A DNA stretch of 64,000 bases from Bacteroidales bacterium UBA5235 (GTDB lineage: Bacteria; Bacteroidota; Bacteroidia; Bacteroidales; VadinHA17), in contig DHUL01000037.1 in NCBI GenBank assembly GCA_002409145.1, positions 42,610 to 106,609 of the forward strand. Reading direction: 5' to 3'. This document shows, in pieces, positions 1 to 8,335 of this stretch (its first letter is position 1; each line of letters begins with the position of its first letter). Made by a program: the position numbers and the translations under genes. Under the pieces are notes generated by a model, which worked only from the letters and a program-made list of their open reading frames with translations, made no database searches and was not told where the DNA came from.

Positions 1-1052
1 GTCTGGTCATCAACCAGCGGACGAAGGCCGCCATATGCGTGGATTATATCCTCACGCGAAATCTTCCGGCCGTAATTGGTGTTTACATTTTCAATTATCT
101 CATCGATGCTCTCCATCGATACCTTATAGTCATCCGGGTCACCCATGAACTCCTTGTCGGTTGTACCAATGAGTGAGTGTTCGCGCCATGGCATGATCAT
201 CATATGACCGCCATCAGGCTTCTGGAGAGAGACCACATGATTGCCTGCGATCTTTTTCGTTATAATATGTATCCCTTCCGACCGTTTGACGCGGTGCTTA
301 ACATCTCCGTCGCCGGAGGCAAGGCTTAGTATCTTGTCAGCCCAGGTGCCTCCGCAGTTGACTATCAGGTCGGCATAGACCTCTCTTGTCCTGTCAGTGA
401 AGATATCCCTCACCTTAACTCCGGTGATCTTCCTCCCCTCACCATATATGAATCCTTCCACAGGTGTGTAGTTGGAGACCGAGGTGCCGTATTCAGCAGC
501 TGATTTGATGAAAGCCAGCGTCAGGCGCTCAGGGAAGATGCTCTGATAATCAAAGAAATAGAAGGCATTCCGCAGGTTCTCCTTCTTCAGGTTTGATTCA
601 ACCCTGATTGTTTTCCTGTGGTTTATCAGACGGTGGTTCTCCAGTTTCTTGCTTTTGTCCCATGTGTCTTTCTTATCGTACGATAGTACGTCATAGACGT
701 ACATCCCTACGAGCATCTTCCAGATATTGCCTCTCCACCGTTTGTACATCGGCAGGAGGAATGGGAGGGGGTAAACGAAGTTCGGGGCAATGTTGCCCAG
801 TATCCGGCGTTCGCGGAGCGATTCGCGTACCAGTTTCAGTTCGCCATTGGCGAGATAACGAAGTCCGCCATGGATGAGTTTCGAGGTGGCAGCCGAAGTG
901 GCGCCGCCATAATCCTTCTTCTCGAAGAGAGCAACTGAGAGTCCGCGGGCAGCTGCAATATATGCCACGGCGGCACCGGTGATGCCTCCGCCGACAATAA
1001 CCAGGTCAAACTTATCAGGCCCCCCTTCTTCAATATACCTTTTAAGCATCAT
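1..1052 (-). CDS. glpD: FAD-dependent glycerol-3-phosphate dehydrogenase, N-terminal part (cut by window edge)
   Basis: Oxidises glycerol 3-phosphate to dihydroxyacetone phosphate at the membrane and passes the electrons to quinone. About 350 residues are visible; the family usually has 500-550, so the C-terminus lies outside the window. The N-terminus has the dinucleotide fold: VIVGGGITG at about residues 18-26, with the acidic end of the second strand in LSVALFEK. It is followed by GGATSAATSKLIHGGLRYL, the flavin-binding motif typical of GlpA/GlpD. The conserved WREHSLIGTTD segment lies further on. The start is the first of two consecutive ATGs (1052 or 1049). No clear Shine-Dalgarno precedes it. 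GlpA versus GlpD type cannot be settled without the C-terminal domain. Confidence 0.9.
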   Translation of the reverse strand, partial: MMLKRYIEEGGPDKFDLVIVGGGITGAAVAYIAAARGLSVALFEKKDYGGATSAATSKLIHGGLRYLANGELKLVRESLRERRILGNIAPNFVYPLPFLLPMYKRWRGNIWKMLVGMYVYDVLSYDKKDTWDKSKKLENHRLINHRKTIRVESNLKKENLRNAFYFFDYQSIFPERLTLAFIKSAAEYGTSVSNYTPVEGFIYGEGRKITGVKVRDIFTDRTREVYADLIVNCGGTWADKILSLASGDGDVKHRVKRSEGIHIITKKIAGNHVVSLQKPDGGHMMIMPWREHSLIGTTDKEFMGDPDDYKVSMESIDEIIENVNTNYGRKISREDIIHAYGGLRPLVDDQ

Positions 1053-1142
1053 TGATCAGTCAGTTTATAACGACGCTGTAAGTTAGTCGAAAAAGCGGAG
1101 ATTCCTCATGAGCCGGATCAATTCATTCCCCTGTAAAGAGGA

Positions 1143-1174
1143 TTCCCCGCTGCGAGTCGTCGCACAGCGGGGAA
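1143..1174 (-). terminator. Strong hairpin downstream of creD
   Basis: A 10-bp perfect stem (TTCCCCGCTG at 1143-1152 with CAGCGGGGAA at 1165-1174) closes a 12-nt loop that can itself pair. It lies about 90 nt after the creD stop and before glpD. On the minus strand the stem is followed by AATCCTCTTTAC, a weak U-tract. It is probably the end of the creD transcript but is not a textbook intrinsic terminator. Confidence 0.45.
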
Positions 1175-1262
1175 AACTGCAGTAAATGGCAGGCGGGAAG
1201 AAACTGATCCACTCCCCTGCAGCAATACTTCACGGGCAGGCCGCTGCAGGCGCTTCGCCCTG

Positions 1263-2570
1263 CTAAACCTGTGACCTGAACAGTTTGTACCTGGCCGAGA
1301 CAATCATCAATGCGGAAAGCAGCACGAACAGTCCGATATTGCCGGCAAGGAATGCGTAATCCTTCATAGCGAGCAGGAAGAAGATAAACACATATAGTCC
1401 CGTCAACAGGCCGCTGATGAGCAGCGTCATCCAGCCCTTCTCAAGCAACGACCCGAAGAAAAAGGTGAGCAGGCCGATGGTGGCCACTGCAGAGATGAGG
1501 TAAGCGGGATTAAAGCCAATGTGCTCGCTCAGCGCGGTCAGAAGCGAGAAGAACATGATAAGCGCAAGCGCCACAAGCAGATAATAGAAGATGTGTATTC
1601 TCTGTGAAGACCGCAGTTCAATGATTATCAGCACCAGGAAGGTAAGGGCGATGAAGAGCAGTCCGTATTTGGCGCTGCGCTCTGCCTTGGTGTAATGGTC
1701 TGCTTCCAGAATCAGATCAACACCAAAGGCATCGTCGGCAGGGGTATAACGCTTACCCTCCCACACCTGAGGAAAACTCCTGTTGAGATGAGTCACAACC
1801 CAGCTGGCTGTAAATCCGTTGTCAGCCACATCACGTTCTGCAGGAAGGAAATTCCCGGTAAAAGAGGGTGCATTCCACCTGGAGGAAAGAGCCACAGTTG
1901 TCGTACGTCCCACCGGGGAGAAGGCTACGCTGCTGCTTCCCCGGAGGCCCAGTTTCAGGCTGAACTCCCCTCCGGCCTCTGCCGGTTTTAAAGGATCAAC
2001 GGCATATGGGAAAGAGATACCCTTGTTAAACAGATCTGTCTGCCCTGCACCGGGGATTGCGCTTATGACCCTTCCCCCTATCGAAAGATCGGCCTTGTCA
2101 CTGATCCCTTTGTTGTCAGAAACACCAAGTGATATGTAGGCTTTTTCCCACTGCCAGGTGTAATCATTGAGATGTTCATATCCTGCAATGTTAAAGGTTC
2201 CCGAAATCTCAATGTCCGAGTCATAGACTACAGTCTCATAGATGCCCCTGTACCTCATCTCCGGCTCAAGCACACCGTTGACCCTGAGTTCATCGGGCAG
2301 GATGTGCATTGTGGTGGTTACGAATGATCCGTCATTGGCAACAACACGTGTTCCCGGAACATTGAGCACCGGGCCAGTCACAGTCTGGGCAGAAGCCCAG
2401 AGCTGGCCGATCTCGGTACGGGCTGTCTCTGCATTCGCCGAACGCTCCCTGATAACCTCCATTATCAGGGCAAGCGGGATGAGCAGTATCAGGCCCATTA
2501 CTCCTATGAGGACCATCTTGACGGTCATTGACTCATACCATTTTTCCTGTTTTAAGTTTCCTGTTTCCAT
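1263..2570 (-). CDS. creD: CreD family inner-membrane protein
   Basis: Inner-membrane protein of the CreD family. In E. coli it belongs to the CreBC regulon and affects envelope integrity; its biochemical role is not established. One transmembrane segment follows the short cytoplasmic N-terminus (KMVLIGVMGLILLIPLALI). A large extracytoplasmic domain of about 270 residues comes next, and then about six membrane segments. The typical sequence RTEIGQLWASAQTVTGPVL follows the first helix. I start it at METGNLKQ (2570, 435 aa) rather than the upstream ATG at 2600. The ATG at 2600 lies inside the inverted-repeat operator at 2593-2607 and just after a -7 box. No creBC genes are seen; the adjacent winged-helix regulator probably takes that place. 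Confidence 0.88.
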   Translation of the reverse strand: METGNLKQEKWYESMTVKMVLIGVMGLILLIPLALIMEVIRERSANAETARTEIGQLWASAQTVTGPVLNVPGTRVVANDGSFVTTTMHILPDELRVNGVLEPEMRYRGIYETVVYDSDIEISGTFNIAGYEHLNDYTWQWEKAYISLGVSDNKGISDKADLSIGGRVISAIPGAGQTDLFNKGISFPYAVDPLKPAEAGGEFSLKLGLRGSSSVAFSPVGRTTTVALSSRWNAPSFTGNFLPAERDVADNGFTASWVVTHLNRSFPQVWEGKRYTPADDAFGVDLILEADHYTKAERSAKYGLLFIALTFLVLIIIELRSSQRIHIFYYLLVALALIMFFSLLTALSEHIGFNPAYLISAVATIGLLTFFFGSLLEKGWMTLLISGLLTGLYVFIFFLLAMKDYAFLAGNIGLFVLLSALMIVSARYKLFRSQV

Positions 2571-2592
2571 GTTTATTGAGTTGATTAAAGTA

Positions 2593-2610
2593 CTTTGCAT
2601 TTCAAAGTTA
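2593..2610 (-). promoter_or_regulatory. creD promoter -7 box overlapping CTTTG-N5-CAAAG operator
   Basis: The minus strand reads TAACTTTG (2610-2603), a perfect TAnnTTTG -7 box. Its CTTTG is the first arm of the inverted repeat CTTTG-AAATG-CAAAG, followed by TACTTT. The same arrangement occurs in front of the regulator operon (3570-3587). No good -33 TTG is visible here. A protein bound to the repeat would cover the -7 element, so repression is expected. Confidence 0.65.
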
Positions 2611-2623
2611 AAGTCTAAAAAAA

Positions 2624-2920
2624 TTATTGATTTTTAATAAGTTCCTCAAGGGCTTTCAGGTGGCTGCTGAAGCTTTCCATCCCCTCATCTGTGATAGAGT
2701 AGCTGGTGTTGGGCTTTCGGTTAATGAAGCTCTTCTCCATGCTGACATAACCGGCCTCCTCGAGAGCCCTCAGATGACTGGCCAGGTTGCCGTCAGTGAC
2801 TGCAAGGGTTTCCTTCAGGCCGGTGAAGTCCATAGCGGGATTCACCGCCAGCACTGACATGATGCCCAGCCTGACGCGGCTCTCAAAGGCCTTGTTGAAG
2901 TTTGCAAGTATCTGTTTCAT
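2624..2920 (-). CDS. Winged-helix transcriptional regulator (HTH_34/ArsR-like)
   Basis: A 98-residue DNA-binding protein consisting of little more than one winged helix. The recognition region is MDFTGLKETLAVTDGNLASHLRALEEAGYVSMEKSF, with a wing in NRKPNTSYSITDEG. Such regulators are common in Bacteroidota next to creD-like or other membrane genes. The start is the ATG at 2920, which overlaps the stop of the upstream gene in ATGA; the longer reading frame from 2986 runs into that gene and is not credible. creD follows 53 nt downstream. The protein is the obvious candidate to bind the CTTTG-N5-CAAAG repeats in front of its own operon and of creD. No ligand-binding domain or metal-binding cysteines are seen. 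Confidence 0.85.
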   Translation of the reverse strand: MKQILANFNKAFESRVRLGIMSVLAVNPAMDFTGLKETLAVTDGNLASHLRALEEAGYVSMEKSFINRKPNTSYSITDEGMESFSSHLKALEELIKNQ

Positions 2921-3555
2921 CCCCTGTACCTGAGATGCATGAATAGTCCGTAGACGATATGCAGGAGTCCGAATCCCAGAATCCATATCAACACGCTGTA
3001 CTGCGGCAGTGCAAGGCAGACAAGACCTGCAGCCACCTCAAGCACTCCCAGCCAGTGTATCTCGCCGAATGTGAATTTTCCGGCGCTGATAACGGCAAGT
3101 CCATAGAAGATCAGGGTGGACGCTACGATAACACCGGCAGGAACAGTTCCGGCTGTCAGAAGAATGAACAATCCGCCTGTACCGAGTGGGAAGATAAGGC
3201 TTACCAGCATCCTCCTGGTGACTGGCGTCCATGCTTTGATGCCGCTTTTCCGGGCTTTCCGGGTTGAAAGGAATGCTGCACCTGAAAATGCCAGTATCAG
3301 AACCACAGCCATCAATACAAACAAGGGGAGGAACTCACGGATACCATCCGGACCCTCTGCAAACGGCCGTGCATACCAGTCAACAGGTGCGGAAATCCTG
3401 GTGATGATGAGCTGTGCACCCAACGCTCCGGCAATGCCAAGAACTCCTGCGATAATACCGGACATGCCGCTGAGCGACAGGAACCTGGATGAAGACTCCA
3501 TTAGCCTCCTGATGGCCTGGATATCTTCAAGATGCTGATCTGTCTGATTTGTCAT
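2917..3555 (-). CDS. Multispanning membrane protein, first gene of the regulator operon
   Basis: A 212-residue protein with about six hydrophobic segments, after a charged cytoplasmic N-terminus (TDQHLEDIQAIRRLMESSSRF). It resembles the unnamed membrane proteins found next to small winged-helix regulators in Bacteroidota. It is translationally coupled to the regulator (ATGA overlap), so the two may act as a sensor/regulator pair, but this is inference. I start it at the ATG at 3555. The frame remains open to a TTG at 3582, but that codon lies inside the operator. Function unknown. Confidence 0.8.
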   Translation of the reverse strand: MTNQTDQHLEDIQAIRRLMESSSRFLSLSGMSGIIAGVLGIAGALGAQLIITRISAPVDWYARPFAEGPDGIREFLPLFVLMAVVLILAFSGAAFLSTRKARKSGIKAWTPVTRRMLVSLIFPLGTGGLFILLTAGTVPAGVIVASTLIFYGLAVISAGKFTFGEIHWLGVLEVAAGLVCLALPQYSVLIWILGFGLLHIVYGLFMHLRYRG

Positions 3556-3569
3556 TGTGTTTTGTAGTA

Positions 3570-3610
3570 CTTTGCGATACAAAGCTAAGCAATGTTTTTC
3601 ATCCCCGCAA
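3570..3610 (-). promoter_or_regulatory. Promoter of the regulator operon with overlapping operator
   Basis: The minus strand has TTG (3610-3608), 20 nt, then TAGCTTTG (3587-3580), a good match to the Bacteroidota -33/-7 pair. CTTTG of the -7 box is the first arm of CTTTG-TATCG-CAAAG, followed by TACT. On the plus strand this site and the creD site share GTACTTTGC-N4-CAAAG. The operator ends 14 nt before the start codon, which supports the start at 3555 and autoregulation. Confidence 0.7.
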
Positions 3611-3676
3611 GAAAAGGTGAGATTATTTTTTGGGGGGACGATAATTGAGGATAACTGAACGTCTTAAACCCGAAGG

Positions 3677-4816
3677 TCAATACTGCTGCATTTCATACTG
3701 CACCCCCTCAACCGGGTACTCCCCAATCTTCAGTGAATCCTGTGAAAATGAAAGTGCTCCCACTATCCCCAGTCCGTTGATAATGTTTGTGTAGACCGGC
3801 ACCGGTTCGGCCAGGGGATTTCCCTCTGTCTGGCCGTAAACCGAATATGACTGAAGGTACAGATAAAGGTCCCTGGTTATGGAGTTTAACCTGAAGGATG
3901 CACGGAGGAACTCGTAATTCTCAGTATTAAGATTCAATCCGGAGTACTTAAGGTTGAGGGTATACTCCTTGCCCGGTATCAGCTCATCAGTGAAGACATA
4001 ATACTCATTCTGAGGGTAGATGCCAAAGATGTCATCATCCTGCATTGGTGAAATGATCGGATCACTGAGGCCTCCATAGTTGAGGTCATCGGACCTGATA
4101 TAAATCTTTTGCCCGGGATCATATGGTTCACCGGGGAAAGCATAATAGTTCCCAATAGTTGCCGGCGCCGTAAACCTGTAGTAGTTTTCCTCGTCAGCCG
4201 GATCGCGGAAGCGAAGTTTCACGTTTAATTGCCTGTTACCATAACCGATATCACTGGAGCTTGTGTCAGCGACCTCCACATCCACCGGGTCCGGCAGTCT
4301 TGTCTCTCCGTAAGCCGCAGGGTATCCCGGGATCAAAACCTCGATACGGTAGGTATGCCCGAATTCCGGTTTATTTGTCGCAGAGGAGTAAGGTGAATGG
4401 GTACTCACAGGAGCGTTCTCATCTGCCGGTTCAGTACCTGTGTATGCAAGGGTCTCCAGCAGTTCTCCGTCGCGGTACACCCGAACCGTGGCATCCTTGA
4501 TCTGCCTGGGGTGCCATGGCACCTGGAATACGGAATGACTTTCCGAAACTGTCACCGAAATAAACATGTCCGGTTCAAGGAGGGCGTAAATGACTGCCTT
4601 GGGCTCAGTCTCAGGACCCCTGTAGTCAATCACCGTCTCACAGCCGGCATGTATCATGACTGCAAGCACGATGACAGTCAGGGATACTATTTTCGTTGTG
4701 ATCTTCACGGCTGTCAGGGAGGCTGTTTTCCCCGGGATTTTCAGGGTTATCCGGTCGACTATTTTCGTTGTGATCTTCATGGAAGTCGGGTGTGCTATTA
4801 TCCTCGGGATCTTCAT
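3677..4816 (-). CDS. DUF4249 surface lipoprotein, partner of the TonB receptor
   Basis: A DUF4249 lipoprotein, typically encoded directly after a CarboxypepD-reg TonB receptor; the pair probably captures and imports an unknown ligand, by analogy with SusCD. As drawn it has 379 residues. Residues 1-48 are four imperfect 12-residue repeats, each beginning (M/L/V)KI, encoded by 36-bp DNA repeats. The last repeat runs straight into the signal peptide (VSLTVIVLAVMIHAGC, Cys59). A GTG at 4708 would give a normal 343-residue lipoprotein with a 22-residue signal. ATGs at 4816 and 4780 give unusually long n-regions, so the true start is open. It lies 5 nt after the receptor stop. Confidence 0.85.
   Translation of the reverse strand: MKIPRIIAHPTSMKITTKIVDRITLKIPGKTASLTAVKITTKIVSLTVIVLAVMIHAGCETVIDYRGPETEPKAVIYALLEPDMFISVTVSESHSVFQVPWHPRQIKDATVRVYRDGELLETLAYTGTEPADENAPVSTHSPYSSATNKPEFGHTYRIEVLIPGYPAAYGETRLPDPVDVEVADTSSSDIGYGNRQLNVKLRFRDPADEENYYRFTAPATIGNYYAFPGEPYDPGQKIYIRSDDLNYGGLSDPIISPMQDDDIFGIYPQNEYYVFTDELIPGKEYTLNLKYSGLNLNTENYEFLRASFRLNSITRDLYLYLQSYSVYGQTEGNPLAEPVPVYTNIINGLGIVGALSFSQDSLKIGEYPVEGVQYEMQQY
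4673..4816 (-). repeat. Four tandem 36-bp repeats at the receptor/lipoprotein junction
   Basis: Read on the minus strand, four 36-bp units begin ATGAAGATCCCGAGG, ATGAAGATCACAACG, CTGAAAATCCCGGGG and GTGAAGATCACAACG. Units 2 and 4 share a 25-nt stretch with one difference, 72 bp apart (4758-4782 and 4686-4710). The bases before unit 1 (CTGACAGCC, containing the receptor stop codon) occur again before unit 4. So the stop/start junction itself seems to have been copied. The array keeps the reading frame. Confidence 0.75.
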
Positions 4817-4821
4817 GGCTG

Positions 4822-7278
4822 TCAGAACTTGAATGAATATGATACCGACGGTATTATCGGAAAGACAGTCACCTTTCTCAGCTCAGGCTTACTGTAGTAG
4901 ATCATGTCTCCCGGATTGTCCGGGTCGGGTTCCACCACCGATCTTTCGCTCCAGTAGACAAAGAACGGGTTGAGCCGGTTGTAGGCATTGTACACCGAGA
5001 AGCTCCATGTGCGCACTCCCTGTTTCTTCTGTTTGTGAAGGTTTACCCCCAGGTCGAGCCTGTGGTAAGATGGTAAACGATAGTTGTTGCGCCCGGGAAA
5101 ATCTGTAATCATATCATACCAGGAATCATTTGCAAAGAGATTCCCGCCAGGGTACTGCGAAGCTCCCAGCGTTGCAGCGTTTCCTGTACCGTACACCCAT
5201 ACCAGTCCGGCATCAACCCTGTCATTGAATTTATAGGTCAGTGCGAGGCTTACATCATGCCTTCGGTCATACTTCGCCGGGAAAGTGTTCCCGTAGTTCA
5301 GATTCTCGAATTTGCGCTGGGTCCATGACAGTGTATATCCTATCCATCCCGTCAGCTTTCCGTAGTTTTTCTCAACCATGAACTCTGATCCGTAGGCCCA
5401 CCCCCTGCCCTTCTCCACTTTCGACTCCCATCCGGCACCCGTACCTCCGAAGAAGGCTCCCTCCTTGTACTCAATAAGGTTATCCATGGTCTTATAGAAT
5501 GCTTCCACCGTAACCTCAAGGTCTCCCGGTATCAGGAATCCTGACCCCAGTGCCACCTGGTGCGAGACAGGTGGCTCATACCGCCTTGTAACCGGCAGCC
5601 AGAGATCTGTCGGAAGACTTATGGCAGAGGTGGTAAGCAGGTGCACAAACTGCCCCATCTTACTGTATGACAGCTTGAACGACAGGTCCTCGGTGGCCAT
5701 GTACCGGAGCGAAAGCCGCGGCTGGAAGACGAAATAGCTTGTGTCCTGAACATTGAAGAGCGACAGGCGAACGCCGGCGTTCATCTTCAGTTTCGGGGTG
5801 AGGTCTATGTTGTCCTCGGCATACATGATGAACTCACCGGCCCTTACCTTCATGTCTCCCACAACAGTATCAAGCCCGGTATCGCCAATTATGCCCGAAG
5901 CAAACCTGAAAGTGGTGACGCCTGGCTTGAAGTGATGGAATGTGTAACCGGTACCGAACTTCACGGAATGTTTGGGCGACAGGTAATAGTCGAAATCAAT
6001 CTTCGCTCCCACATCCCCGATACCCGAGAAATATTTGAAGTAATCCACTCCCTTTGACTTGGAATTGAGCTCCTCAACAGATGATTCAATTGTCACATCA
6101 AAATCATATTTGCTGTAGGTAAGGGTTGTGTTGCTGAATAACTTATTGGAAATCAAATAATTCCACCTAAGAGCAGTGATGAAGTTACCCCAACCCAGTC
6201 CGAAGCCATCCTTATATTCAAACCTTTCGCCGCTCTCACCCTCGAAGTTTGTCCTGTAGGTGTTTCTCATGTATGCTCTGTCGCGTCCGAGGTACGAGCT
6301 CAGGTATAGCCTGCTTTTCTCCGAAAACTTGTGGTTGATCTTGGCATTGAGGTCGTAGAAATAATAGCCGGCATTTGTCTTGTCATCCTGATTCTTGTTG
6401 AACTTCATGATAAACGGCTGGGCGAGGACATCATAGTATGTACGGCGACCGGAGATCACAAATGAAGTCCTGTCCTTTATTATCGGTCCCTCCAGTGAGA
6501 GTTTGGAAGATATCACTCCGACGGCTACATTTCCGTGGAATTCCTTTTCGTTGCCCTCCTTCATTCGTATGTCAACCACTGATGAAAGACGCTCGCCGAA
6601 CCTGGCCGGGAATCCGCCCTTGTAGAGTTGGACTGATTTGACGGCATCGGGATTGAATACCGACATGAATCCGAAGAGGTGGTTGGCATTGTATACGGGC
6701 ACCCCGTCGAGAAGGAAGAGGTTCTGGTCGGGGCCGCCGCCGCGTACGTAGATGCCGGTGGATCCTTCGGTGCCCGACTGCACACCGGGGAGTAGCTGTA
6801 TCACCTTGAGCACGTCGGCTTCGCCGAAGATCACCGGCAGCTTGAGGAATTTCTCCACCGGGACGTCTATCATGCTCATCTGGGTGCTTTCGATTTTTGC
6901 CCTTCGGCCGGAGGCCGTAACTGTTACTGCAGCTATCTCGCTTGATGACATGACCAGGCTGAAGTTGATAACCGTGTCACGGGAGAGTTGCACGACAAGG
7001 GTGTCAGGGCTGTAGCCCAGGTAGGAGACGATAAGTTCAGCCTTTCCCTCCTGGAGTGGAAGGCTGTAGAAACCGTAGCTGTTGGTTGTGGTTCCGGCGA
7101 AGGAGGCTCTTTCATAGACAGTGGCGTCGATCATTCGTTCTCCGCTGCCTGCATCGGTGACGAAGCCGCTGACGGTGATCCTTGCAGCTGCGGCAGAAGA
7201 GCCGGTTGCACTTCGCTGCGCCTCAAGGGACAGGCTCAGGGCGAGTGCTGTAAAAGTGAGAGAGAGCAGGATGCGCAT
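4822..7278 (-). CDS. TonB-dependent receptor with N-terminal carboxypeptidase-regulatory-like domain
   Basis: Outer-membrane active transporter of 818 residues. A signal peptide (about residues 1-20) is followed by a CarboxypepD-reg-like domain (about 35-110, VSGFVTDAGSGERMIDATV). Next is the plug domain (about 130-240) with the typical VLKVIQLLPGVQSGTEGSTG, then VRGGGPDQNLFLLDGVPVYN, and a beta barrel ending in an aromatic residue (SYSFKF). The plug wording and the following DUF4249 gene place it in the receptor class paired with DUF4249 lipoproteins, not with SusD. The substrate cannot be read from the sequence. It starts 5 nt after the 136-residue membrane protein gene and so may belong to that transcript. 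Confidence 0.92.
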   Translation of the reverse strand: MRILLSLTFTALALSLSLEAQRSATGSSAAAARITVSGFVTDAGSGERMIDATVYERASFAGTTTNSYGFYSLPLQEGKAELIVSYLGYSPDTLVVQLSRDTVINFSLVMSSSEIAAVTVTASGRRAKIESTQMSMIDVPVEKFLKLPVIFGEADVLKVIQLLPGVQSGTEGSTGIYVRGGGPDQNLFLLDGVPVYNANHLFGFMSVFNPDAVKSVQLYKGGFPARFGERLSSVVDIRMKEGNEKEFHGNVAVGVISSKLSLEGPIIKDRTSFVISGRRTYYDVLAQPFIMKFNKNQDDKTNAGYYFYDLNAKINHKFSEKSRLYLSSYLGRDRAYMRNTYRTNFEGESGERFEYKDGFGLGWGNFITALRWNYLISNKLFSNTTLTYSKYDFDVTIESSVEELNSKSKGVDYFKYFSGIGDVGAKIDFDYYLSPKHSVKFGTGYTFHHFKPGVTTFRFASGIIGDTGLDTVVGDMKVRAGEFIMYAEDNIDLTPKLKMNAGVRLSLFNVQDTSYFVFQPRLSLRYMATEDLSFKLSYSKMGQFVHLLTTSAISLPTDLWLPVTRRYEPPVSHQVALGSGFLIPGDLEVTVEAFYKTMDNLIEYKEGAFFGGTGAGWESKVEKGRGWAYGSEFMVEKNYGKLTGWIGYTLSWTQRKFENLNYGNTFPAKYDRRHDVSLALTYKFNDRVDAGLVWVYGTGNAATLGASQYPGGNLFANDSWYDMITDFPGRNNYRLPSYHRLDLGVNLHKQKKQGVRTWSFSVYNAYNRLNPFFVYWSERSVVEPDPDNPGDMIYYSKPELRKVTVFPIIPSVSYSFKF

Positions 7279-7283
7279 ATGTA

Positions 7284-7694
7284 TCAGAAGCCGGTTGTCT
7301 CTTTCAGGAATTTCCGGACGGCCCGTTTCTCATCGAACTCAAGCATCCCCGTCGGGAGCCGGATGATACGGCCGTTTTTCATCACGATGCGGACAAAGTT
7401 TTCGTCGGCCAGGATCTCATCGATCTCATGTATCGGCAGGATTATCCTCATAGGTTTTGTGTACCATCTTATTGTCAGCACACCTTTTTCTACTGTCAGT
7501 CTGTTGACCAGGGTACCGAAGTTGAGGCTCAGGAATGCCAGCCCCAGCAGAAGCAAGGCTACAATCTGGATCCAGAATGACCACTCATTTTTATCACCTG
7601 TAATGATTATTACGATAACCATCACCAGGCAGACGATTCCCAGTGAGCGGTAGATCCGTTCATAAAGTGAGTTCCGGAGTACGAGCTGTTTCAT
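7284..7694 (-). CDS. Small membrane protein with PH-like domain (paralogue 1)
   Basis: A 136-residue protein with two membrane helices (about residues 16-33 and 38-62). A soluble domain predicted to be beta-rich follows (RLTVEKGVLTIRWYTKPMRIILPIHEIDEI and so on) and ends in KFLKETTGF. The layout recalls small bacterial proteins with a PH-like domain behind two helices. It is clearly related to the next gene upstream (7818-8228): both share the (I/V)NRLT-x4-G(V/I)LTIRW segment and a KxxARKFLKE(T/S)TG-like end. Function unknown. It lies 5 nt before the TonB receptor gene. Confidence 0.75.
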   Translation of the reverse strand: MKQLVLRNSLYERIYRSLGIVCLVMVIVIIITGDKNEWSFWIQIVALLLLGLAFLSLNFGTLVNRLTVEKGVLTIRWYTKPMRIILPIHEIDEILADENFVRIVMKNGRIIRLPTGMLEFDEKRAVRKFLKETTGF

Positions 7695-7817
7695 GACAAG
7701 AGATTTATAAATGTAAATATAGGAAATTCCTTGAACAGGCCGAAGGAGTGATACGGTGTCAGTCCTGTCATTGGAACAAGCTGGCGATATTATGAGTTAT
7801 CCCGCAGGGATGGTGCC

Positions 7818-8228
7818 TTACAGTCCTGTACTCTCCTTAAGGAATTTGCGTGCTGCTTTGCGTTTGTCGGCGTCCATGAGTTTTACGTGCAGGCGGATGG
7901 TGCGGCCGTCTTTCATGATTATGCGTATAAATCGCTTGTCCTCAGTAATCTCTGCGATCTGCTCAATAGGGAGATGTTTTTTAAAGATTTTTGTGTTCCA
8001 TCTGATTGTCAGTATTCCGTGATCAGCAGTGAGCCGGTTGATAATGGCGCCGAAAATCAGTGTAAAGAAGACTACGGCAGCCAGAATAAAAACCACCACA
8101 AGAATCCAGAAGACAGCTCTTTTAGGACTGTGCATGAAAAGTTGGAGGCCCACAGCGAAGAGCAGCAGTCCTCCCAGGAAGCGGAAGAGATATTCCTGAG
8201 CCTTGTCGCGAATCACCAGTTGATTCAT
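7818..8228 (-). CDS. Small membrane protein with PH-like domain (paralogue 2)
   Basis: A 136-residue protein of the same length and plan as its neighbour at 7284-7694: two N-terminal membrane helices, then a soluble domain with NRLTADHGILTIRWNTK and KRKAARKFLKESTGL. The two genes are in the same orientation, 123 bp apart, so a tandem duplication is the simplest explanation. The sequences have drifted well apart, so the duplication is not recent. No function can be assigned. Confidence 0.75.
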   Translation of the reverse strand: MNQLVIRDKAQEYLFRFLGGLLLFAVGLQLFMHSPKRAVFWILVVVFILAAVVFFTLIFGAIINRLTADHGILTIRWNTKIFKKHLPIEQIAEITEDKRFIRIIMKDGRTIRLHVKLMDADKRKAARKFLKESTGL

Positions 8229-8335
8229 CAGGGATTAGTTTATTGCATCGCTAAAGTTATAAAAATCCGCAGAATTGCTGACGGGAGCACGCATTGAATG
8301 AGTTTTGTTTTTATGATCACGTTGTCATTCCGGCA

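Noticed and set aside
1118..1303. 61-residue frame over the creD end and hairpin
   Set aside because: Arises from the hairpin and creD 3' end; no independent support.
2569..2600. Upstream ATG start of creD at 2600
   Set aside because: Falls inside the inverted-repeat operator and only 2 nt after the -7 box, so it cannot be in a normal transcript.
4397..4897. 166-residue plus-strand frame with repeated DLHG phrases
   Set aside because: The repeats are the antisense reading of the 36-bp array in the DUF4249 gene.
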